DNA of 6,292 bases. Origin: Candidatus Neomicrothrix sp. UBA672. GTDB lineage: Bacteria; Actinomycetota; Acidimicrobiia; Acidimicrobiales; MedAcidi-G1. A program made the translations under genes and the position numbers. The notes below the pieces were generated by a model. It searched no databases. It was given only the letters and a program-made list of their open reading frames with translations, and was not told the origin of the DNA. Positions 1-5,422 of this stretch are shown here, in pieces (the first letter of the stretch is position 1; each line of letters begins with the position of its first letter). The stretch covers positions 35,648 to 41,939 of the forward strand of contig DBNM01000096.1 of NCBI GenBank assembly GCA_002299135.1, in the 5' to 3' direction.

Positions 1-610
1 CAAAGTCTTGAACAGTGCTGTCGAGCTCTTCCTCTGCAACTATTCGATTCACTAAACCGATGCGGTCAGCCTCTGCAGAATCTATTACATCAGCCAGCAA
101 AACCAATTCCTTAGCCCGATGTAAACCAATTTGCCTCGGCAATAGCCAGGAACCACCGAAATCAATAGATAATCCTCTACGTGCGAAAATCTCTGAAAAC
201 CTAGCTGTCTCCGAAGCGATGAGAATATCGCAACCTAATGCGAGATTCATACCAGCCCCTGCTGCTACACCTCTTATTTTCGCGATCACTGGATGCGGGA
301 TTTCATTTAGGGCGAGAACTGACTCACTAATCTGCCTCATATTCTTTATATGTACATGTTTTTTTCCAGAGTTTGCTTGACTTCCTTGTCCTCCAACGTC
401 AGCTCCCGAACAAAAATTGCCTCCAGCTCCGGTGATTACAACAACTCTCACACTTTCGCTTCTAGATACTTCCCTACAAATTCTTCCAAAATCAGCAAAC
501 ATTTGAGTCGTCATGGCATTCATTACATCGGGTCTATTGATCGTAATTGTTACCTGAGAGCCAATCTGGTCTACGTCAATGCCCTCTGAGCTTTTTATTT
601 TTTGTTCCAT
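1..610 (-). CDS. Enoyl-CoA hydratase/isomerase family protein, PaaG-like (partial, 3' end outside window)
   Basis: Crotonase-fold enzyme expected to hydrate or isomerise an enoyl-CoA in the cytoplasm. I translated 203 codons from the ATG at 610; no stop occurs before the window edge. The family is usually about 260 residues, so some 55-60 C-terminal residues are missing. Visible motifs: GAGGNFCSGAD at 61-71 (oxyanion hole and CoA pocket), KIRGVAAGAGMNLALGCD at 111-128 (second oxyanion strand), and GGSWLLPRQIG at 152-162. The two glutamates of classical hydratases (in GGGCE and QPEI) are replaced by Asn122 and Phe142, while Asp150 (in LSIDFGG) sits where PaaG-type isomerases carry their acid/base Asp. 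An isomerase, or a hydratase using another mechanism, is therefore more likely than a classical crotonase. The start is well fixed: an in-frame TAG lies three codons upstream with no other start codon between. It is transcribed divergently from the acyl-CoA dehydrogenase pair, which fits a shared beta-oxidation role. Substrate unknown. Confidence 0.93.
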   Translation of the reverse strand, partial: MEQKIKSSEGIDVDQIGSQVTITINRPDVMNAMTTQMFADFGRICREVSRSESVRVVVITGAGGNFCSGADVGGQGSQANSGKKHVHIKNMRQISESVLALNEIPHPVIAKIRGVAAGAGMNLALGCDILIASETARFSEIFARRGLSIDFGGSWLLPRQIGLHRAKELVLLADVIDSAEADRIGLVNRIVAEEELDSTVQDF

Positions 611-616
611 AAGCGG

Positions 617-622
617 ACACTA
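617..622 (-). promoter_or_regulatory. Candidate -10 box for the enoyl-CoA hydratase gene (leaderless)
   Basis: On the minus strand the hexamer TAGTGT fits TANNNT and lies at -12 to -7 relative to the A of the ATG at 610. Transcription would then begin at or next to the start codon. No Shine-Dalgarno-like sequence lies at a normal distance: the only purine run, GGGGAG, ends 16 nt before the ATG. No convincing -35 box is visible. This is inferred from position and consensus only. Confidence 0.4.
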
Positions 623-658
623 TCTACTCCCCGTGCAATTCCACTAACGGAGCCTAGA

Positions 659-664
659 TAAGAT
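659..664 (+). promoter_or_regulatory. Candidate -10 box for the acyl-CoA dehydrogenase pair (leaderless)
   Basis: TAAGAT fits TANNNT at -12 to -7 from the ATG at 671, exactly mirroring the opposite-strand box. The predicted start of transcription coincides with the start codon, and no AGGAGG-like site precedes it. No clear -35 box is seen at the expected distance. It would drive both acyl-CoA dehydrogenase genes as one transcript. Confidence 0.42.
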
Positions 665-670
665 TTACTT

Positions 671-1705
671 ATGGATCTAGGAATGAGTGCAGACCAAGAA
701 GCTATTAAGGATGTTTTCTCTAGTTTCTTTCTCGAACAAACTGGACCTGAAAGTGCTAGGAATTCCATGCCTTTAGGCTTTGACGTAAAAGCATGGAAGC
801 GCATATCAGAAACCGGAGCACCTGGAATGGGCGTTTCGCCGCCGGCTGGTGGAGGTGCTTCATTATCTGATCTTGTAATTGTTGCTGAGGAAGCCGGATC
901 TCAAATTGCGCCTCTTCCTATTGTTGATCATGTGGTGGCATCAAGAGTTTTGGAGAAGTTGGACTTGCTGGAAGAAGAAGTTTTGACTGGAACTCTTGTA
1001 GCCGGTCTGGTAGTAAGACCGGTGGAAAACGGTGTGGCTAAATCAGTCCCAACAGGTGCTATAGCAAACAGATTAATAGCTTTAAATGGAGACAAGCTAC
1101 TGCTAATTACCGATGAACCGCCTAACAAATCCTTACCAAATCATGGTGATCTTCCAATCGCCCACCGTGAAATAAAAAATACTAATGTCGTTGCAGAAGG
1201 AAAAGAAGCCGCTGAGATTTTTGATAGAGCTTTGAACGAGTGGAAAACTCTGATTTCAGCGTTTCTGGTTGGTATAACTCGTAGTTCAATCGAAATGGCC
1301 GTTAACTATGTGAAAGATCGTCACCAATTTGGAAAACCAATTGGCAGTTTTCAATCGGTTCAACATGGACTAGCCGATCTACCAGGTTTATGTGATGGGG
1401 CTCGCCTGCTCGTAAACAAAGCAGCATGGTCAGGAGACAAGGAAATATCCGGAGAAATAAAATTAACTGATAACGAAATTTCTGATTTCGCTACCCTCGC
1501 ATCTATGTCACTAATTTTTGCAGGAGAAACCTCATTACAGGCAACAGATCGCAGTCTTCATTACCACGGAGGTTATGGCTTCTCAGAAGAATATGACATA
1601 CAACTTTTTTACCGCAGAGCTAGAGCCTGGTCTCAAATTCTTAACAACCCTTCAGAAGAATGCCTTCACCTCGCAGACCTTCTTCTAAAAGATAGTGAGG
1701 GCTGA
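671..1705 (+). CDS. Acyl-CoA dehydrogenase family protein, probable non-catalytic (FAD-contributing) subunit
   Basis: 344 residues, shorter than the usual 380-400, with a recognisable acyl-CoA dehydrogenase fold: N-terminal helical domain (about 1-100, opening MDLGMSADQE), a reduced middle beta domain (about 105-180), and a C-terminal helical domain (about 185-340). The FAD-contacting elements that canonical dimers supply in trans are kept: DRHQFGKPIGSFQ at 216-228 and HGGYGF at 299-304. The middle domain lacks the usual (T/S)EPxxGSD loop. The C-terminal position of the catalytic Glu (IYEGT) reads ILNNP at 323-327, and the alternative helix-G Glu position falls on Trp191 in my alignment. It therefore probably cannot work alone. 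The next gene starts 3 nt downstream and holds the missing elements. FadE pairs of mycobacterial steroid catabolism are the nearest described model, but the substrate here is unknown. A second ATG at 683 is possible; I chose 671 because MD at the very N-terminus is typical of the family and the -10 box is placed for it. Confidence 0.9.
   Translation: MDLGMSADQEAIKDVFSSFFLEQTGPESARNSMPLGFDVKAWKRISETGAPGMGVSPPAGGGASLSDLVIVAEEAGSQIAPLPIVDHVVASRVLEKLDLLEEEVLTGTLVAGLVVRPVENGVAKSVPTGAIANRLIALNGDKLLLITDEPPNKSLPNHGDLPIAHREIKNTNVVAEGKEAAEIFDRALNEWKTLISAFLVGITRSSIEMAVNYVKDRHQFGKPIGSFQSVQHGLADLPGLCDGARLLVNKAAWSGDKEISGEIKLTDNEISDFATLASMSLIFAGETSLQATDRSLHYHGGYGFSEEYDIQLFYRRARAWSQILNNPSEECLHLADLLLKDSEG
1694..1700 (+). 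promoter_or_regulatory. Ribosome binding site of the second acyl-CoA dehydrogenase gene
   Basis: AGTGAGG lies inside the last codons of the upstream gene, 8 nt before the ATG at 1709. With only 3 nt between stop and start, it supports the chosen start and translational coupling of the two subunits. Confidence 0.55.
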
Positions 1706-1708
1706 ATA

Positions 1709-2869
1709 ATGGATTTCGAACTCTCTGAAAAAGCAATTGATTTCCGATCTCAGGTTAAAAAATTCATCGAAAATAATCTCACTTCAGAAATAATTTCAAA
1801 TATGCATAAAACAGGGACATTCAATGACAAAAGTTTTAATGAGGCCCTAGCTTCAGAGGGTTTACTGGCAGGAGCGGTGCCAGGTTACGGGGATCGTGAT
1901 CCAGTGGAGTTATACCTTCTGTTCAATGAACTCGAAAAAGCTGGTGCACCATATGACGGTCTAGCAGTAACCATGCTGGTTGCTGGGATCATCAATGCCG
2001 TAGGAACAGAATTCCACCATGAAGAAATCCTTAACAAGTTACTTACTGGGAAACATAATTGTTGCCTCGGCTACAGCGAACCTGATTATGGGTCAGACGT
2101 TGCTTCAATCACCACGAAAGCTGAGAAAGTTGGAGACAAGTGGATCATCAACGGACAAAAGATGTGGACGACTATGGCCCACGAGTCAGACTGGGTTCTT
2201 TTATTAACTCGCACTAATTCTGAGGTGCCGAAACATAAGGGGATGACGATGTTCCTTGTTCCTATGGCTACTCCAGGAATTGAAATTCAACCTGTCCCAA
2301 CTATGGCTTCAGAAAGAACCAATGCGACTTTTTACGACAATGTAGAAGTGGAAGACCAATGGCGGTTAGGTGAAGTAGACGATGGGTGGTCAGTAATGGG
2401 GATTGCTTTGGCATTGGAACGAGGTGTTATGGGCGGAACAAACCCTGCAGTTCCTCTTTTAAAACATGTACTCAACTGGGCTGAAACTACACCAGATAAA
2501 AACAAAGGCTTAATGATTAATAACACTCTTATGAGAGAACGAATAGCCCGCACAGCCATAATCAACCAGGTGGGACAACTACTAACTCTAAGAGCTGCAT
2601 GGATAGCTGCTACCGGAGGAATGCCAGGGGTTGAGGGCTCTATGGCAAAAATATATGCCTCTGAGGAATACCAAAAGGTGGTCGGTTGGTTCCAACAGAT
2701 GGCAGGAGCAGAAGGTCTTTTAAGTTTCGGCGCAGAAGATGCAGCGGCATCTGGGTGGATCGACTATGACGCTCGTCATGCTCCTGTTACAACGATCTAT
2801 GGAGGAACGAGTGAAATCAACCGAAACAACATCGCGGAAAGGTTTCTTGGCCTCCCACGCAGTCGATAA
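1709..2869 (+). CDS. Acyl-CoA dehydrogenase, probable catalytic subunit of a heteromeric enzyme
   Basis: 386 residues, full family length, expected to oxidise an acyl-CoA to the 2,3-enoyl-CoA with FAD, passing electrons to ETF. Visible elements: GYSEPDYGSD at 121-130 (flavin and substrate loop), KMWTT at 151-155 (flavin ring contacts), and TIYGGTSEINRN at 362-373. The canonical IYEGT glutamate is Gly365, but ALALERG at 233-239 places Glu237 in helix G, where isovaleryl-CoA dehydrogenase-type enzymes keep their catalytic base. Two conserved FAD-contacting motifs are absent. The RxxFGxPI stretch is replaced by sequence around 258-280 (TPDKNKGLMIN), and the GGxGY motif by AGAEGLLSFG at 332-341, followed by an apparent insertion. 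Both are present in the partner encoded just upstream, so each flavin site is probably built from the two subunits together. ETF alpha is encoded about 2.5 kb away in this window and may be the electron acceptor. Confidence 0.95.
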   Translation: MDFELSEKAIDFRSQVKKFIENNLTSEIISNMHKTGTFNDKSFNEALASEGLLAGAVPGYGDRDPVELYLLFNELEKAGAPYDGLAVTMLVAGIINAVGTEFHHEEILNKLLTGKHNCCLGYSEPDYGSDVASITTKAEKVGDKWIINGQKMWTTMAHESDWVLLLTRTNSEVPKHKGMTMFLVPMATPGIEIQPVPTMASERTNATFYDNVEVEDQWRLGEVDDGWSVMGIALALERGVMGGTNPAVPLLKHVLNWAETTPDKNKGLMINNTLMRERIARTAIINQVGQLLTLRAAWIAATGGMPGVEGSMAKIYASEEYQKVVGWFQQMAGAEGLLSFGAEDAAASGWIDYDARHAPVTTIYGGTSEINRNNIAERFLGLPRSR

Positions 2870-2972
2870 AAAAACTAATTTAAAAAACTTTCAATACCGA
2901 CTAGACTGATATTAATCCCGAGGGTCCCTACTTCCCGTTTTATTACCGGTTGTAGCGCACTGAGGAGGAAAA
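2870..2972 (+). promoter_or_regulatory. Intergenic leader of serA with weak candidate promoter
   Basis: 103 bp between the dehydrogenase pair and serA. A possible extended -10 (TGA then TATTAA, 2907-2915) follows a TTTCAA box at 2889-2894, but the 15-bp spacer is short, so this is weak. It would give a leader of about 50 nt. I see no stable hairpin with a T-run, so termination of the upstream operon here is not evident and read-through into serA is possible. Confidence 0.28.
2962..2968 (+). promoter_or_regulatory. Strong Shine-Dalgarno site of serA
   Basis: GAGGAGG ends 4 nt before the ATG at 2973 and is followed by AAAA. It is the best ribosome binding site in the window and fixes the serA start. 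It contrasts with the two divergent genes near 640, which have none. Confidence 0.8.
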
Positions 2973-4175
2973 ATGAAAATTCTTATAGCTGATGCACTTC
3001 CAGAGGACAAAATTGAAGTCCTTCGTCAAAAGGGTTATGAATGCATTGTTGAACCTGACCTGACAGCTGAACAAATTCCAGAGAAGATCTCCGGCGTTGA
3101 GATTCTTGTAGTCAGAAGCACAAAAGTGGTATCCGAGGTTTTTGACAAGTCTGACTGCTTAGGGCTTGTTGTTCGTTCAGGTGCTGGAACTAACACAATC
3201 GACTGTCAAGGGGCAGCCGATTCGGGAATTTACGTGTGCAATGTGCCTGGAACAAATTCAATCGCAGTAGCAGAACTGACTATGGGTCTTATTATTTCAA
3301 TCGATCGCCATATCCCATCTGCCACAGCTGACCTGAGGGAAAGCAAATGGAACAAAAAAATCTACAGTGATGCCGAAGGGCTATTTGGCAAAACTCTTGG
3401 CATTGTGGGTCTAGGTGAAATTGGTTTAGCAGTAGCCGAAAGGGCTCGATCTTTCGGAATGACAGTGCTTGCGAAAAAAGCTCAAAGAAAACCTGAGACA
3501 GAATCGAGAATCCGCTCAAATGGTATAAAGCTCGTCGAGGCACTTGAAGAATTAATTAGTGAATCTGATGTGATCTCAATACATCTTCCAGGTCAACCCG
3601 AAACAAAAAATTTCGTCAACGAAGGCTTTTTGAAACTGATGAAACCCAATTCAATCCTAATTAATACAAGTCGTGGAGAAATTGTTGATGAGACTGCCTT
3701 AATCGCATCCATAAATGAAAAAAATATCAGAGCAGGGTTAGATGTTTTTTGCGATGAACCTACTACTGGTACTGGAGAATTCTCCTCTGAACTGGCTCAA
3801 CATCCAAACGTTGTAGGGACCCATCACATAGGCGCCTCTACACAACAAGCGCAAAATGCAACAGTGGAGGAAACAATTCGGGTCATAGACGCATTTCGCG
3901 AAGGGAATGTAATCAACTGTGTGAACATAGCTAAAGAACGTGTGGGGAGTTCAACACTGACGATTCGGCATTATGACAAGGTCGGAGTTTTAGCTGAAGT
4001 GTTCGCAATTCTGAGAAAAGAAGAACTAAACGTAGAAACAATGGAAAACAAAATTTTCGAAGGTTCAAAAGCTGCACTAGCAATTATTGACGTTTCAGGT
4101 GACGTTTCAGAAAATGCACTTACACAGCTGAGAGAAATAGATCACATCATTCATGTTCAATTAAGTAACCGCTAA
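2973..4175 (+). CDS. serA: D-3-phosphoglycerate dehydrogenase with C-terminal ACT domain
   Basis: Oxidises 3-phosphoglycerate to 3-phosphohydroxypyruvate, the first step of phosphorylated serine biosynthesis in the cytosol. 400 residues, close to the short E. coli-type enzyme (410). Order: N-terminal substrate-binding half with VRSTKV at 47-52, a Rossmann domain with GLGEIG at 146-151, catalytic Arg234 (NTSRGE), Glu262 (CDEP) and His285 (HHIGAST), then an ACT domain at about 327-400. No intervening allosteric domain is present, unlike the long mycobacterial form. The serine-binding ACT positions of E. coli (His344, Asn346, Asn364) align with His333, Asp335 and Asn353, so feedback by serine is plausible but altered. 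The usual acidic residue that ends the second Rossmann strand is replaced by lysine (VLAKKAQRK, Lys169), raising the possibility of NADP use. The DUF1015 gene follows 2 nt after the stop; no serC or serB is in the window. Another 2-hydroxyacid dehydrogenase activity is possible but less likely. Confidence 0.93.
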   Translation: MKILIADALPEDKIEVLRQKGYECIVEPDLTAEQIPEKISGVEILVVRSTKVVSEVFDKSDCLGLVVRSGAGTNTIDCQGAADSGIYVCNVPGTNSIAVAELTMGLIISIDRHIPSATADLRESKWNKKIYSDAEGLFGKTLGIVGLGEIGLAVAERARSFGMTVLAKKAQRKPETESRIRSNGIKLVEALEELISESDVISIHLPGQPETKNFVNEGFLKLMKPNSILINTSRGEIVDETALIASINEKNIRAGLDVFCDEPTTGTGEFSSELAQHPNVVGTHHIGASTQQAQNATVEETIRVIDAFREGNVINCVNIAKERVGSSTLTIRHYDKVGVLAEVFAILRKEELNVETMENKIFEGSKAALAIIDVSGDVSENALTQLREIDHIIHVQLSNR

Positions 4176-4177
4176 CT

Positions 4178-5410
4178 ATGCCTAGATTAAAAGGATTCCC
4201 GGGTCTTGTTATCAAACCTGAGTGGGTAGAAAAAGTAACTACTGGACCGTACGATTCTTATACTCCTGAACAAAGACAAGTGATTACTTCTGAAAATCAA
4301 TTGAGTTTTCTTAACATCACCAGATCATTAGAAGATCTACCAGTTGAACAACGCAACGATGTGGAAGGACTCTTAAATGAGTGTAAAGAAGCAATGGACC
4401 ATCTTTACAAAGCTGACGTTTATCAGTCTTTTGATGAACCTTCTCTTTTCATTTACAGGATAGACATTCCCCACAATGGGAGAAGCCATTCACAAACAGG
4501 GATCGTAGGTTTAGTGCCAGTTGAAGACACTGAAAGTGTTCAAATTCTTAAGCATGAAGAAGTGAGACCTGAACGTTCTGATCTAATGTCACGTCATCTT
4601 GTAGCAGTTGGAGCTTCATCAAGTCCGATTTCTTTAACATATAAGAATGATGAACAACTAGATAAAGCTATAAGTAAGTGCACTTTAAATGAGCCTGTTC
4701 TAATGACTGAGGATAGTGAAATGAAACAAACTATCTGGAAAGTTGTTGGTGAAACAGCTAAGGAGCTATCAGAGCTTGTAAGCAATAAAACTTTGTATAT
4801 AACTGATGGACACCATCGTATGGCTGCCGCTGAAGAAGCTCTTAAAAAGTCAAACGAAAATTATGAACCTCTAGAATCTACACTGGCGGTTCTATTCCCC
4901 GACGATGAGATGTTGGTACTACCCTTTCATCGAAGAGTAGGTGACCCTGAAGGTAGGAGTAGTCAGGACCTATTAAAGGCAATTAGTTCAGTGTGTGAAG
5001 TAGAGATGTCCGAAAAAACTGCACCTAAGCGAATAGGGGAAGTTGGACTCTATTTAGATGGTCAAAGCCACCGAATCATTCTCCCGAAATCTAATAGTAA
5101 CAATTTGGTTGACCAACTTGATGTTGCGAGATTACAGGAACACATACTTTCCCAAATTTTTGGGGTTGCGAATCCTGGAACTCATGAATTAATTGACTAC
5201 GTACCAGGACCTCTCGGTATAAATGTTGTTAAAGAGCGTTGCGATAAGGATTCATGGGTTGGATTTGTGATGCACCCATTGCGAATTAAAGACCTGATGG
5301 ACGTAGCGGAAGCAGGAGAATTAATGCCACCCAAGTCTTCATATCTGATGCCCAAACCGAGATCTGGCGTATTCGTTAGAGATCTCAATAGAGAAAAAAA
5401 TATTCAATAA
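4178..5410 (+). CDS. DUF1015 family protein, cotranscribed with serA
   Basis: 410 residues of the uncharacterised DUF1015 family. Recognised from an N-terminal GPYDSYTPEQR at 23-33 (usually PPYD), KHEEVRPERSDL at 125-136 followed by SSPISLTY at 148-155, ITDGHHRMAAAEEA at 208-221, and a C-terminal KSSYLMPKPRSGVFVR at 386-401. No signal peptide or membrane segment is seen, so it is probably cytosolic. The function is not established as far as I know. The DGHHRxAAA motif resembles the GxHR-type motif of the ParB/sulfiredoxin fold, which includes free serine kinases (SerK, SbnI). With its start 2 nt after serA, a role in serine or phosphoserine metabolism is a reasonable guess but only inference. 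The Shine-Dalgarno sequence is weak, so translation is probably coupled to serA. I recall the serA-DUF1015 neighbourhood from other phyla such as Bacteroidota. Confidence 0.9.
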   Translation: MPRLKGFPGLVIKPEWVEKVTTGPYDSYTPEQRQVITSENQLSFLNITRSLEDLPVEQRNDVEGLLNECKEAMDHLYKADVYQSFDEPSLFIYRIDIPHNGRSHSQTGIVGLVPVEDTESVQILKHEEVRPERSDLMSRHLVAVGASSSPISLTYKNDEQLDKAISKCTLNEPVLMTEDSEMKQTIWKVVGETAKELSELVSNKTLYITDGHHRMAAAEEALKKSNENYEPLESTLAVLFPDDEMLVLPFHRRVGDPEGRSSQDLLKAISSVCEVEMSEKTAPKRIGEVGLYLDGQSHRIILPKSNSNNLVDQLDVARLQEHILSQIFGVANPGTHELIDYVPGPLGINVVKERCDKDSWVGFVMHPLRIKDLMDVAEAGELMPPKSSYLMPKPRSGVFVRDLNREKNIQ

Positions 5411-5422
5411 AAGTTTAGCTTG

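Larger units (their letters stand above)
608..673. promoter_or_regulatory. Symmetric divergent promoter/operator region between the enoyl-CoA hydratase and acyl-CoA dehydrogenase genes
   Basis: Only 60 bp separate the two divergent start codons, so both promoters must lie here or inside the coding sequences. The region is an imperfect dyad centred at 640.5. CATAAG (608-613) pairs with CTTATG (668-673), TATCTA (621-626) with TAGATA (655-660), and CCGT (631-634) with ACGG (647-650), all around the same centre. By hand count 18 of 33 position pairs are complementary, or 15 of 30 without the start codons. This could reflect twin promoters of matching architecture, a binding site for a dimeric regulator acting on both genes, or both. 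I cannot tell which from the sequence. Confidence 0.55.

Noticed and set aside
15..589. Open frames on the plus strand at 15-380 and 350-589
   Set aside because: They lie antisense to the enoyl-CoA hydratase/isomerase, whose minus-strand translation has clear family motifs throughout. Their own translations resemble nothing and are low in complexity.
595..804. Minus-strand open frame across the divergent promoter and the start of the first dehydrogenase gene
   Set aside because: It ends inside the first codons of the enoyl-CoA hydratase gene in another frame, is antisense to a well-supported gene, and has no recognisable features.
2917..2928. CCCGAGGG / GGGTCCC short palindromes in the gap before serA
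   Set aside because: The loops are 1-2 nt and no T-run follows directly. They are compatible with chance and not callable as a terminator or operator.
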